Source of the DNA: Tetrastigma voinierianum
Taxonomy: Eukaryota; Streptophyta; Magnoliopsida; Vitales; Vitaceae
Reading direction: 5' to 3'
DNA: 64,000 nt
NCBI GenBank assembly: GCA_016808115.1
Contig: JAEQBH010005286.1
Coordinates: 457,501 to 521,500 of the forward strand
Every line of letters begins with the position of its first letter. The first letter of the stretch is position 1. The notes under the pieces are model-generated. The model searched no databases. It was not told the origin of the DNA and saw only the letters and a program-made list of their open reading frames with translations. Below, piece by piece: positions 1 to 11,520 of the stretch. A program made the position numbers and the translations under genes.

Positions 1-2100
1 TATTGTTTGATTTGTGATAATTATAATCCAATAATGGAACATTAAACACACCACTACCCAATTGAGGATTAATTTTAACATTTTTGCAGATTTATGGTTT
101 ATTCTGTGGGTTTGAAATTTGAATTTATACAATCAGTGTTGTTCTTGTAAAGTATTGTTCTGGATATCAGTATTTTATACTCAGAAAGAGTTGTATATGT
201 GCTCTGATTTCCAAGAGTGTAGAGCAGTAACTTGGGGTATGCTAGACTGATATTGTTAGAACTAATGAACTTTAAATATCACTCCGATAAATCACTGGTG
301 ATGTTCTAACCTTTGTAAGAGCACCTACTGATCTATTAGTTTAATGTTTAGAGGTTTCATCTCAATTTGGCAGAATAATCATGATCCCCGTGTTAGCTTA
401 GATTCTAATCAAGGAGATAGAGCATTATAATGAATTGTAGATTGAGGTACCAATTGCATTAGAAAAAGCTTGTATTATTCTGTCTATGGGGGCAAACAGT
501 TTTCGGTCTTAAGAAATGGTTGTGAAGTACTGGTTTAGAAAAAATAACCAAATCTTAAAGAGAATCAAATCCTAAAAGTAGCTATTTAGACCCATTGACC
601 TGGTTTAGGAATATGGTTATCTAAATAGTGAAATGTATAGTGTCATGAGGTATTCAAATGCTATACTACATTGCTCTTTGATAAATTCAGCATTCAACTC
701 ACAAATGTTACACTTTCAAGGAAATGCAAATTGATTGTTATCAGGGATTAATCTTTCGATAAATATGGGTTTTAAAAACCTGATATCTCGCTCGATAAAT
801 ATTTATTTTGCGTATTTTTCGTTTTCATACGCTTATGCATAACGAACTTTCCATATATGGTAGGATGACCAGTTAGGGCGTTGAAATCCTAGACGGGTCA
901 CCCTAAAACAAGTATTTGAGAAAACACCCCTGACCTGATATTCTCAGAAAATTTTTAAGACTTTCTCGTCTGGATAATGCCCGATTGGTTTCAATATGAT
1001 ACATAAGTTTATACTGTTTTGTAACCCATACCAAGCGGGCCTTAGACCTAGTAGTGGGTATGGAAAAAATTATTTTTAATTGTTGGCATGCATATTGCAG
1101 TTGTCTTCTCGTAAATATTTTAGTACTTCACGTGTTTCTAGCAAAAAGCTGCAACTACCATTTACTTTATTTTAAATATTAATTAACGTCACAATTTCGC
1201 CATTGTCTATCATAAATGTACCCTCTGTTCCCTTACCTATAATTGCTAAGGACTTTTGGACATATTTAAATTTTTTTATAAAAAAAATTACTCAAATAAT
1301 TTAAAAACCAAAATAATGTCCAAACTATTTTTGTTAATCAAAACCTAAATCGAAACAAACCGCTTGTTCGGTTTTAACCTATTTTTCAGTTTGGTTTTGG
1401 TTTGGTTTTTCAATTGGTTTGATTTTTTAGGTTTTTTTTTTCCATTTGATGTGTTTACATATGTTTTTGAAAAGAATGAGTTATTTTACAAGAAAATAAT
1501 GAGGGTATTTTTTTCAAAATAAGGTAAAAATGCAGATATTTGAAACAAGAAAATTTTATTTGAAACTTCAGAACTTACAAGTTTGGAGGAAAATACAGAA
1601 AAAGAAATCACTCAAAGAAATCCCCTCAATTTATAGGAAATTTGACGGATTCCAAACCTTCTGAAGTCCGTGGATTTGAAAATAAATTTTGAAATCCGAA
1701 CAGTATTTCACGTGATTGCTTTTGAAAATAGGAGACAAAGAATCTCCTTTTGAGTCAGCCTTATCTGCTTTCGAGTAAGCCTTATCTTACTTTTTGAAAA
1801 TCATCCTGCTTTTGAGTGAGCCTGATAATTCTTCTTTGTCTTAATTTGGAAATGGGAGACATTGCTGTGATCTGCTTTTGAAACGTCCGTCCACTTGCCT
1901 AATGAAGCGATCAATTGATAACTGAAAAACTTGACGTTTGTGAATGAAAGAGCCTTTAATTTCTCGGAAATAAAGGCTTTTGAAAATGGAACTAGGGGTC
2001 CCATTAATCAAGGGGTGTGTACGGGGAGCCCATAACACATGTCCTCGCTTTATCGACGGCGTAACTCGCGCCATGTCTTCTTCTTCTTCTCTTCATCATA
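1..2100. other. AT-rich intergenic DNA, no gene recognised
   Basis: Both strands are full of stop codons and no protein family, RNA gene or clear transposon end could be recognised. Around 840-1070 the base composition rises and the sequence resembles repetitive DNA (GGGTCACCC and CATACCAAGCGGGCC motifs), but I could not assign it. Homopurine/pyrimidine tracts and TTTGGTTTGG runs occur near 1390-1420. Confidence 0.5.
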
Positions 2101-2201
2101 ACTGAAATCAATTAAACTAAGAATATGAAAAACTACCAGTCAATAGAAGAACGAAACCAACGAAAACAACAACAACAAATAGGAGAAGATGCAGGAATAT
2201 G

Positions 2202-2276
2202 AACAATAATAATATAATTGTATAAACCATTGTCCTACAACAACAACAACAATATAATTGTATAAACCATTGTCTT
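2202..2276. repeat. Two-copy direct repeat next to an AAC microsatellite
   Basis: The string ATATAATTGTATAAACCATT followed by GTC(C/T)TACAAC occurs twice about 43 bases apart. The copies are separated by CAACAACAAC triplets, and another CAA/AAC-rich stretch lies just upstream (2155-2180). It looks like a slippage-type tandem duplication. Confidence 0.6.
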
Positions 2277-2429
2277 ACAACCGTTCTTAAGAGTAGAAGA
2301 TGAACTCTAGAGCTGGAAGAGCGGAGATGAGCAGTTATCCCAAGTTGCAGGTGGAAAAAAGAAAAAGTGTTTTTCAATCTTAAAATTCATTTGAATTTAT
2401 AGGTAAACTTATGGTCGTTGGCCATTAAG

Positions 2430-2815
2430 AATAAAATTTAATTCAAAAACGTTGTGAATTAAATGTAAAATTAATTGTTAGAATTTGAATTAAAAATAAA
2501 AAAGGTTATGGATTAAATTAATTAAAAATAAAAATTATGGATTAAATGCAAAATATCAAAAAACAGATTAAATGCAAAATTAATTGTTAGAATTTTAATT
2601 AAAATAATAAAAAGGTTATGCATTAAATGCAAAAAAAAAATTGTTACACTTGAATTGAAAAATCAAAAACGTTATGGATGAAATTAATTTTTCAAAAATA
2701 AAAAAACATTATGGATTAAATGCAAAATTAATTGTTAGAATTTGAATTAAAAAAATGTTATGGATTAAATGCAAAATTAATTGTTACAATTTGAATTAAA
2801 AATAAAAAAATGTAT
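2430..2815. repeat. AT-rich minisatellite, about 50-60 bp unit
   Basis: Degenerate copies of a unit reading roughly TTATGGATTAAATGCAAAAT, then TAATTGTTAGAATTTGAATT plus an A-rich spacer, recur about six times. Copies differ by substitutions and A-run length. No coding potential is visible. It is an ordinary AT-rich minisatellite. Confidence 0.7.
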
Positions 2816-4060
2816 CGTGTCCTCGTGATTTATTCATTCCTGTATGGAAAATTCATCGATTAGACTAAACGAAACGAGGCACCAATTTCTTTTTTGTGCC
2901 CAAAGACTTCCCTCTCTTCTCAAAATTATGTACAAGCCCATAATCAATTTTAGTATATAAACCTAATATAGATTGCTTTTCTCCATGCGAGACAATATCG
3001 CTTTTTTTTAAAACTATGTTTATTAACAATATTTAGGTTTTTTAGAAAAATAAATTACTAAAATAGTTTGGAAATGAAAATATGTCCAAACTAGTGCGTG
3101 AACGGTAATGTTTTAGTCATTGGCTATGGCATTGAAATTTTTTTTTAAATTAATGTCGTAGTCACTGTGACATTATAAATGTTTTAAAATTTTTTGTAAG
3201 TTAATGTCACAGTTATTGATTGCGATATTAGTGTTCACACACTAATTTTTTAAATTAATTTAATTTTTAAATTATTTTAGTAATTTTTTTTCAAAAACTA
3301 AATGTCAAAACTCCTCATGTATACAATTTATAAGTTTAAAAAATCATTATATTTTACTGCCATAATTCTAGCTCTTAGAATTTTAAAGATGTTGATATTC
3401 CAAAATGTTTAAAATGATTTTATCTTAAATTTTTAATTAAAAATTTGGTATTGTACTTGTTATTTTTATTTGATTTTCATTTTCTGTATTTCAATATATA
3501 AATTTAAAACCTAAATAATTTTTGTAAAGAAGCTGCTTTGTTTAAATTTTCTTTTTTTTTTCAAAAGAGTTTTGAAATAATTTTAGACGTTTACGAATAA
3601 TTTTTTAGAGTTTAGCTTTATTTAATTTAATGTATTTTATATTCTAAAATAAACTTTATTCATAATATTTTGCTTTCTTTAATCATTCTTTAGAATATTA
3701 TTTTTAAAATAAAGAAGTAAGTGAAACCAAGAAACGGCTAAGCCCAATTTCATCGCAAATTGGTTTACGCCTCTATACGTGAATAAACCCGACGTGACTG
3801 GAGCCATTCCAAATCAGTATTATTTTTGTTTGGTTATATAAAAACGTTGGTTTTAGTATTTAAAATCAAAACGGTTTTTCAATTAAATCTTATTCTTACC
3901 ATAATTGGTTTTCAATTAATGTTTTATTTAAAAATAAATAAAAATAAGTGAGTGTAGGTCCCACTCTCAACCAGACAAACCAACCGACGACCTTCTCCCT
4001 CCGTCCCCTTCCCTACGGCCGCACTCACCAAATGTCACCACACCGGCCACACCGTCGCCG
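2816..4060. other. Intergenic DNA upstream of the beta-glucosidase remnant
   Basis: AT-rich sequence with no recognisable gene. GTCATTGGC/GTCACTGTGAC-like phrases recur at 3110-3230, suggesting an old repeat. The base composition changes sharply at about 3950, where C-rich sequence leads into the beta-glucosidase remnant. No promoter could be identified with confidence. Confidence 0.4.
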
Positions 4061-4071
4061 GTCGCCACCCC

Positions 4072-5436
4072 ATGCCTACCAAGTGGAAGGAGCCTCCTCC
4101 GGGCAACAGAGGCCCTAGCATTTGGGATGCCTTCTTTCTAACACTCAAGGTAACTGTCATCGCCCTCCTGTTTCTGCTTCATTTTTCTTGTTTTCTCTAT
4201 TTTGATTCTGATTTTATTGATTTACTATTTTTTTTTTTTCTGCTTCAGGCAAGATTTGTGATGGTAGCAATGGCGACATGTGGCGGTGGTATCATCGTTA
4301 CTCCGGTAAGGCTTTTTTATGAGTGGGATCAAAGGTTCTAAGACGGACGCAATATGTGTGTGTTTAGAAATCATGTTTGATGTTTAGGTTTAGAGACGAT
4401 CGTATCTTATTTCTGTCTACTTGCGGATGCTATTTGTAGTAACGTGTTTGGATTACAGGAAATATGGGAGAAAGGATGATGAGAATAAAAAGGAGGTTTA
4501 GTGAAAAATAAGAAATTCGTTTATGTTGAATAATTTTGTCTTTTTCTTACTTCTTCAACTCCATTATTCTTTTTTATCTAGCTGGTAAAGATCAACTTGT
4601 CAATTTTCGACTGATTTCTTGGTTCTTCAGCAATAAGACAAATAAGAGCAGTTTTTGATTCCTTGGTTTTTATTTCTATCTCTTAAATTTTGTTTCTGGT
4701 GATTGCTGGATGATGTTAATTCTTCGATATGTTTTCGGCGACAAAGCAAATTGGGTAGTTTCTTGTTCCTTCGTTTTTATTTTTTCCCTGTCCTGTCTCT
4801 GCTAATATCTCTGAGATCCAATTCGAGGGAATGAAAATAATAAGGAGAAAAGGAGAAGAAACGTTGGTTTAGAAAATCTGCTAATTTCTTTTTAATGAAA
4901 TTTGGATTTTTATGTACAGGAAGACGTTGACATCATATCCAAGTTGGGGTTTGGTGCTTATCGTTTTTCCATTTTTATATTCCCTGGTAGTATCCTTTTT
5001 CTTGTATATTAATTTAATTTTAGAAAAAGTAGAATATAAAACTGGCATCTGCCATTTTTAAATTGTATTTCCACTTTGTTGCTTGCAAGTTCTATGTATA
5101 GATTGGAATGCATAAACTCATCTATTATCTCTTAAAAAATATGATTATTTTTTCAGTAAAATGCATATTTGAATCTAGTTCCCATCTTCTTTTCCCCTTT
5201 CTCTTAATATCAAAATCAACACTGTATTATATAGAACTTGATTTCTAGAGTTGTAACAGAGAATACTTTTATCAGTTGTTTCCCAAATTTTCCATTTTTT
5301 TTTTTTGTCTTTTAGATTCGTTGAATGGATATATAAGTATGAACTCAATTTAGGTTTTCTCACATTTGCAGATGGTTTAGGAACCAAAGTCAATGACGAA
5401 GGCATTGCTTACTACAATGATCTCTTCTTGACAAAG
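4072..5436 (+). pseudogene. Glycoside hydrolase family 1 beta-glucosidase remnant (BGLU42-like), 5' exons only
   Basis: Four exon-like blocks match, in order, the N-terminal part of plant GH1 beta-glucosidases. Block 1 (4102-4149) reads GNRGPSIWDAF. Block 2 (4249-4305) reads KICDGSNGD then YHRY. Block 3 (4920-4986) reads EDVDIISKLGFGAYRFSI and then FPG. Block 4 (5372-5436) reads DGLGTKVNDEGIAYYNDL. Each block is bounded by a plausible AG acceptor and/or GT donor, matching the conserved exon layout of the family. The order and wording are closest to Arabidopsis BGLU42. The gene is dead: the start of the barrel is missing, a one-base shift is needed at the block 1/2 junction, block 2 has lost residues, the SWSR stretch after SI is deleted, and no exon after block 4 (with the acid/base and nucleophile glutamates) is present. 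The usual protein is about 490 residues; about 80 remain. Confidence 0.8.
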
Positions 5437-5639
5437 GTATGGAGTTTTCCAAAAGCCAACACAGGAAGATAATGAATAAGATAAAATTATTTGATTTTCA
5501 TTAATTTGTCCTTCTCTTAAAAGAGAAATTGCAGAATAGAACAACTCACATGCAGCAGGAGCAGGAAGAACTAATTCCCTTATATCTAGGAGTAGAACAA
5601 TTTAAAAAGAAATAGGAAATTAGGAATAGAACAGCCTGT

Positions 5640-5830
5640 TCTTAGAGCATCTCCAACCCGCTTCAAGATAACATTCCTAAGAAATCTCAGAACTCGTCAA
5701 AATGGAATCTCAAACCTGGTCGGCAGGCAGTCCTCCAACGGGGACCCTACTTCCTGGGCCATCAAATGGAACCCCAAAATTTGAGGTTCCAAATTTGTAG
5801 TCGGTTTTGAGAGTCTCGTATAATTCGAGG
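5640..5830. mobile_element. Possible MITE fragment (GAGCATCTCCAACC end)
   Basis: The sequence AGAGCATCTCCAACCCGC is a phrase found at the ends of many abundant plant MITEs, and TCCTCCAACGGGGACCC inside is typical of the same kind of element. It lies just downstream of the truncated beta-glucosidase. A matching inverted end and target duplication were not found, so the right boundary is a guess. Confidence 0.35.
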
Positions 5831-6600
5831 GAAAACCCGTTCATAGCCGTGCGTTTGAACTCGGGAGAAACCAAATTCTTGAACTCCCCAACGGATACAA
5901 AAATATTTTATAAAACAACCAAACAAACCAAATATTTCATACAATGTATTTGAGGGAAGAAAGAAGAAGGGAAGAACAGTGACTCATCGCAAAAGTGACG
6001 ATCCGTCCAAATTCACCGTGGTCGCGCCGCTATCTCCGACTTCGTGCAACCTCTCTTCACTCCCATCGAGCAAATTGTCGGAAAGCGGAACTGCGGGCCA
6101 CCGCAATCCTGCAGATAAGTGGTCATTGCTTTTGATCTCATGTTTTGTGGGATAAGTAATGGCAAGCATCTATCTCCCTCCAATCCTTCATCCTCAACCT
6201 CTCACTCTTTCATATCCTAATCTCTGGAAAAAATTGTCTCAAAGAAAAAAGAAACCGTTTTACCTCTCCAAATAGCTATTTCATGAAGATGACAACATTA
6301 CGTATGCAATAAGAGAACACTCTCAGGTAGAATCTAACAAGATTTTGCTTTCTTTATCGTAAAGAATATGTTGAAAGAATTATTGTTGAAATTTTTTATA
6401 TATATTTTAAATTATGGTCTGTTATATATCTAGTGCTGTTATAATGTTATATGCTGAAAGAATCTCTCGGTTGATAAGCCAGATAACACATTCTAAGCCC
6501 ACTTTCTCTCTAGTTTCTTTTTTTGCACTGAGTTCTAACATACCTTGCTTCCGATCATCACATTATCATAATACATACAGTTTTTATCACACAGGTGCTA
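5831..6600. other. Intergenic DNA, no gene recognised
   Basis: A moderately GC-rich patch at 5980-6115 stands out from the AT-rich surroundings and could be an old exon or UTR, but its translations match nothing I recognise. The remainder is AT-rich. Confidence 0.35.
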
Positions 6601-6604
6601 GAGC

Positions 6605-9160
6605 TGTTATTCAGCCAGTGGGTGAGCCACCGTGGGCTTCCTTGAGCACGCCATCATTGACTTTTTCCTCGGGAAACACATTAAAATCTACACGGACATT
6701 TTTTGCAGCATTTGTCAAGAAACATTTTGTTCTCATTACTGATGTGCTGTGAGCATAGAGCATGGCTGACGTACCAAAAAACCTAAGAGTGACTTGAAGA
6801 TTTACAAATGGGAAAATGAGAATGTAGTCAGTAGGCATGCCATTTCTGGGCACACCACAAATGAAACTTCTTAGCTTGACTTAAAAAACACAGGTGTAGT
6901 TACATTGGAACACAAAACAGGAGTCATAGAGTTAGAAGTTTGGTCGATCTGAGGATGGAGATGTATCACCAAATCCATGACCACACTACGCAGTCATCAA
7001 CCCAGTCATTGCACACAAATTCACACCCAGCAGCTCTCGCCCTGCGATAAGCCTTTCCCCAAAGCCAGATAGCTCGCTAACTTAGTCTCTCGCCAGTTTG
7101 CTTGGGAAAGCAGAGCTAGCCTGGCGCTGATTAAGATAATAACAAAAGAATGACAGCTTGTTGGCAGCAATAAGCGTTCATGCCTAATGTCGCAGAGCTC
7201 TTGAATAACAAAGCACTATTTTTCAGCAGAGAGAAATGATGGGATGCCAATCAATCGTAATGTTTCTTCTTATTTTAGCTTTTGCAATATCCATTCATTT
7301 GATTCTTATGGGTGGTATTCATATGTTGGCTCTTATTCTTGACATGGTCTATTTGGTCTTCTCGATGAAAATGATACTCTAATATTTTTTATAATAAATT
7401 TTTGGTTCATATTTTGTTTTTTCTCATGGTGAACATGGTTAGTGCTTATGTTCATGATATTAGCTAGTGATGTTTCCTAGAATATTTATTCTTGATTTAA
7501 AGCAGTTGTGATTGGGAATATTCATTTTTTAGTAATTTGAAGAATGAAGTTCATCTTAAGGGAAATGGATACCTGATTTATTTCTCTCTCTTGGGATGCA
7601 TGAAAAAGGAAGAGGAAGACCGAGATGGTTCTTCGTTGATTTCAAATCTTTTGAGTTTACGGTGGAGGAGAAAGGTAGGTGTTCATAACAAAGGAGAAGG
7701 ACGTGGCTTTTCCTCGGATTCGCTTCTATAGCTATATGAAAATCTTTCTAAAGGGAGTCGAGTTGTTTAGAAGAGAAGCTTGCACGAAAAAAAGAGGCTT
7801 TGTATGAAAGGAAAATGGAAGGAGTTACAGTCTGGAGTACAAATAAAATCCTCCCTTTTAAACAAATAAAATGTAGGCTTTGTACTCCAGACTGTAGCTC
7901 CTTCCATTTTCCTTTCATACAAAGTTCTTTTTCGTGCAAGCTTCCCTCTAAACAACCTCGAATTTCTTTAGAAAGTTTTTCATGCCTTCTTCTCCGAAAC
8001 GGATCCAAGAAACCCGTCCCCTTCTCCTTTTTGTTATGAACACTTACCTTTCTCCTCCACCGTAAACTCAAAAGATTTGGAATCAATGAAGAACCATCTC
8101 CGTCTTCCTCTTCCTTTTTCATGCATCCCAAGAGAGAAATAAATCAGGTATCCATTTCCCTTAAGATGAACTTCATTCTTCAAATTACTAAAAAAAAAAA
8201 ATGAATATTCCCAATCTAACTAGCTTTTTTTTTTTAAATCCAAAAAGAATAAATATATTCTAGGAAACATCACTAGTAATATCATAGACATAAGCATAAC
8301 CATGATTCACCATGAAAAAAACTAAAAATAAACTAAATTCTTATTATAAAAAAATTTAAATTCTGGGTCATTTTTCATCGGTTAAATAAACCATGTCAAA
8401 TAAAATTTAACATATGAATTTTTTATAAGTAAAAATTAATGGATATTGCAAAGCTAAAAGAAGAAGAAACATTACATTGATTCATTGGCCCATCGACTCA
8501 CAAAGGGTAAGATGAAGATGCTTTTATTATTCAAAAATTTATGCAACATTCAAAGATAAAGAGACCTAGGTTACAATAACCATTCCCAACAAAAGCATCA
8601 TTCTTTTGTTAACACTATTTTATCCTCGAATCAAACACGACCCTAACCTCCCGCTCTCCCAAGTAAAGACACCGAGACTAAGTTCCAAACGGTATCATCC
8701 GCACATGGAGAACATCACTAAGGATCTAGAACTTGCATTCTTATGTCTTCAATGACTGTGTCATTGACCAACATGTGGTAGTCATGGATTTGAGATGATA
8801 CATCTCCATCCTCGGTCATTTAGAGCTTCTAAAATTTCCTATGACATATTTTTGTGTTCCAATGTCTTTACTATGTATTTTTTAGTCAAAGCATTAAAGA
8901 GTTCATTTGTAAGTGTGCTAAGAATGGCATGCCTAACTTGTTTTTTGTTCTCATTTTCCCATTTGATAAATCTTCAAAGTCGGGCCTCTCGCTTTGGTCC
9001 GTCAAGATATGCTCCCCCATGCTCACAACATCAATGGTAGAATAAATTGTTTCTTGTCATCTCTTAAAAATGTCCCATGACATGTGCAATGGTATTTCCA
9101 TGAAAAATCAATGATGGCGGTGTGCTCCAAAGCCCAAGTTAGTCTTTTGCACTTTGGCAA
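6605..9160. repeat. Long imperfect inverted repeat (arms about 1.2 kb, centre near 7868)
   Basis: The sequence from about 6620 to 7862 returns as its reverse complement from about 7870 to 9150. Matching landmarks are: CATCATTGA (6652) with its complement near 9105; TTGTCAAGAAAC (6713) with GTTTCTTGTC (9050); AAATGGGAAAATGAGAA (6805) with TTCTCATTTTCCCATTT (8951); GGATGGAGATGTATC (6953) with GATACATCTCCATCC (8801); and TTGAAGAATGAAGTTC (7537) with GAACTTCATTCTTCAA (8167). The inner 350 bases of the arms look about 90% identical and the outer parts are lower, with indels. The central spacer is under 20 bases. Frames in both arms are interrupted and match no family I know. It may be a foldback-type transposon or an inverted duplication of a gene fragment. 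No terminal target duplication was found. Confidence 0.8.
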
Positions 9161-9362
9161 ATGGCAACTACGAACTAATTCATGCGGGAGCAAAATAATA
9201 GCCACAATATTAATGATGATGATGATCGTAATTTAAAACATACGCCACGCTTGTAGAACTCAATCTAAAAGGCTTCGTGAAAGTGGAACTAGCGTAGGCC
9301 GTCACCAAACATCAAACTGAGTTCTCCAACATATGCTTTATTATGTAGCACTAGATCTCCTT

Positions 9363-9450
9363 GAGCCATGGAGCAAATATATATAAAAAAATTTCAAACA
9401 ATGTTCTCCAAGCCATGGAGCAAATATATATAAAAAAATTTCAAGCAATG
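9363..9450. repeat. Tandem duplication of a 47-bp unit
   Basis: AGCCATGGAGCAAATATATA followed by TAAAAAAATTTCAA(A/G)CAATG occurs twice in succession, starting at 9363 and 9410. The copies are almost identical, so the duplication is recent relative to the surrounding decay. No coding role is visible. Confidence 0.85.
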
Positions 9451-9558
9451 GCCACTTATTCGCAAGTCAAGTAGCGGCCAACAGATTTATTGGGGCATAC
9501 AATTATGCCATTTATTTTCATTTTTACTTGTTGCAAAACCACACAACATAGTCATTCA

Positions 9559-9803
9559 TAGAGGTGTCAATTTAACTCCGACAAGCTAGGCTAGCTTGGT
9601 CCACCCTAAATTAGGACCAGGTTGGACTGTTAATTTATCGTTCCAAAAAGCGTGCCTTCAATTCGTCTGGCCAGCTTCGATGGCGGCATGATCATATTTT
9701 TTCGTCTCGAAAAATGGACCAAATTTGGTTATTCCGACCTACTGTCAGTCTCGGTGAGCACCCAAATCCCAACCCAACCCACGTGCATGAATTACCACCT
9801 CTA
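9559..9803. mobile_element. hAT-type MITE, 245 bp, with perfect 8-bp target duplication
   Basis: The element starts TAGAGGTGTCAATTT and ends AATTACCACCTCTA, an imperfect terminal inverted repeat of about 14 bases. It is flanked on both sides by the identical octamer GTCATTCA (9551-9558 and 9804-9811). An 8-bp duplication with TAGRGGTG-type ends is the hallmark of the hAT superfamily. The 245-bp body has no coding capacity, so this is a non-autonomous copy mobilised by a hAT transposase encoded elsewhere. Confidence 0.88.
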
Positions 9804-9811
9804 GTCATTCA

Positions 9812-11040
9812 CAAGCCTCTCTCCCCAAAGGAGAAGTTATATTAATAATGCATAGTGTATAGGAAAAGAAGAAAAAGAAAGAGCATTAAAACGAAGAATA
9901 GAGGATTACAGGGTTACTAACTAGGGCCTTTAATATATGTGGTGTTAAAGAACGATGCAAAACTCGACCGATCCCGTTACGACCAAATGAGTTGTACCAA
10001 GTACGATGCACTACCAAATTTTAGATTTTTATTGTTTCACTATTGAACATTTAGTTTTATTCATACATCCCTGCAGCATACATCGGATCTAATTTTTATG
10101 GTGAGCAAAGACGCCAAGTAACCCATTCAAAAATAATATTTGATTTCTCAAACTTAATAATACGATCAAAGTGTTCAAAAACATAATGTATCGACCGATT
10201 TCCATTTTTAGAAAGATTCTCTTTGTGAGGAACAAAATACGGCGAGGGGAAGAGTTGAGTCATACCTCACTCAACAAGTGAGATAAAAATCCACTCAACA
10301 TTAAGAGAGAGTTGAGTCATACCAAAATGTATGCTGATATAAAAACACTTTCTTCTAGTTTGCACATCAAGCTGGGCTCCTTCAAGATGTGATCTCCATT
10401 TATAATCCTCCAAGGGAATTCAAACCAAGAAAATCAGATCACAAGCCTTTCTCGCCCAACTGCCAACTCGCCACCCACTTCCATAGAAAGCCCTTCAATT
10501 TGATTTCCTTCCATATTCACTGTTTAGGAATATTTCCCTTCCATAGAAAAATCATTAATTTAAGCTCAATCTTTCAGATTTAATCCGCCTAGTATCATTA
10601 ACTGATCTTCCTAATTTGTCACCGTGAATCACACCATCGATCTTCGTAATTTTCTCGCCAAAATTCCGATTAGACTTAAAATAAGAAGCCTAGATATCCC
10701 GGCCGTCTACTAACAATAGGAATCAACATGCTGTGAATGGAGCTTTGACTGCAGAAAAACACGTGGAGAGATTTTACTTATATTTATTGGCATTATTTTA
10801 TTGTAAAACAATTTTATATACATAGGGGATTATGTAACGGTGCATTGAAGCACCAAATATGATAAAAATAGAAACAAATACCCCCATATCTTTTTTCTAT
10901 CGATTTTTATATGCTAAACTTACTTCAAATTTAAAAAAATCATAAAACATTATAATCATAATTTGTTTTACATTCTTCAATAAACTTAACTTAATTAAAT
11001 TAGAATATTAATATTAAATATTTCATTTCTTTTTCTATAA
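9812..11040. other. Intergenic DNA, no gene recognised
   Basis: AT-rich sequence without a supported gene. An ACTCAACA/GAGTTGAGTCATACC phrase occurs twice (10253-10275 and 10308-10322), a minor local repeat. Confidence 0.4.
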
Positions 11041-11047
11041 TCGCATT

Positions 11048-11520
11048 TCCAAGGCCTAGTTTGACACTACTTTTTGTAATAACACTTATAGCCAAAACGT
11101 TTTCCCTGACAGTGTTTCTATCATAAACGTTTTTATAGGAATTCAAAAAAGTGATTTTACAAAAGTTTTTTGTAACATATCGCTCAGTATAAAAACGCTT
11201 TATATTATTAAGATTACTAAAACATTAATATTTAATTATAAAACTAGAAATCATAATAAATAAAATTTTTATTACAAAAATATATAAACATATATAAAAG
11301 TTTATATTAATAAAACCTAAATCAACTATTTTATGATTATAAAATTTAAAATATTTACATAAATAAGTGAATTAATGAATAAACATATATAAATATTTGT
11401 ATTAATAAAAACTTAAAATAATTATTTTTTCTATTATAAAAATATTTATAAAAAGATTTGAATTAATGAATAAACATACATAAACATTTGTATTAATAAA
11501 ACCCAAAATATAGGGATTTT
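11048..11520. mobile_element. AT-rich MITE-like repeat, same family as 51.8 kb
   Basis: Beginning at CTAGTTTGACACTACTTTTT, this block matches the block at 51825-52665 (CTAATTTGACACTGTTTCTT). They share phrases such as ATAACA(C/A)TTATA, AAGTTTTTTGTAA(C/T)AT, TTTATATTATTAA and AATAAAACCTAAAT, and both are far more AT-rich than their flanks. The right end is missing here. The other copy has an inverted end, so a non-autonomous DNA transposon is the likeliest origin. Confidence 0.55.

Noticed and set aside
7865..7870. Centre of the 6.6-9.2 kb palindrome as a nanopore fold-back artefact
   Set aside because: A fold-back read would give near-identical arms. Here the arms differ by about 10% near the centre and more outward, with different indels, which fits real divergence. 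Read-level checking is still needed.
7748..8131. Open frame of 127 codons within the inverted repeat, minus strand
   Set aside because: The equivalent frame in the opposite arm is broken by stops and shifts, and no domain is recognisable. There is no sign of coding conservation, so it was not called as a gene.
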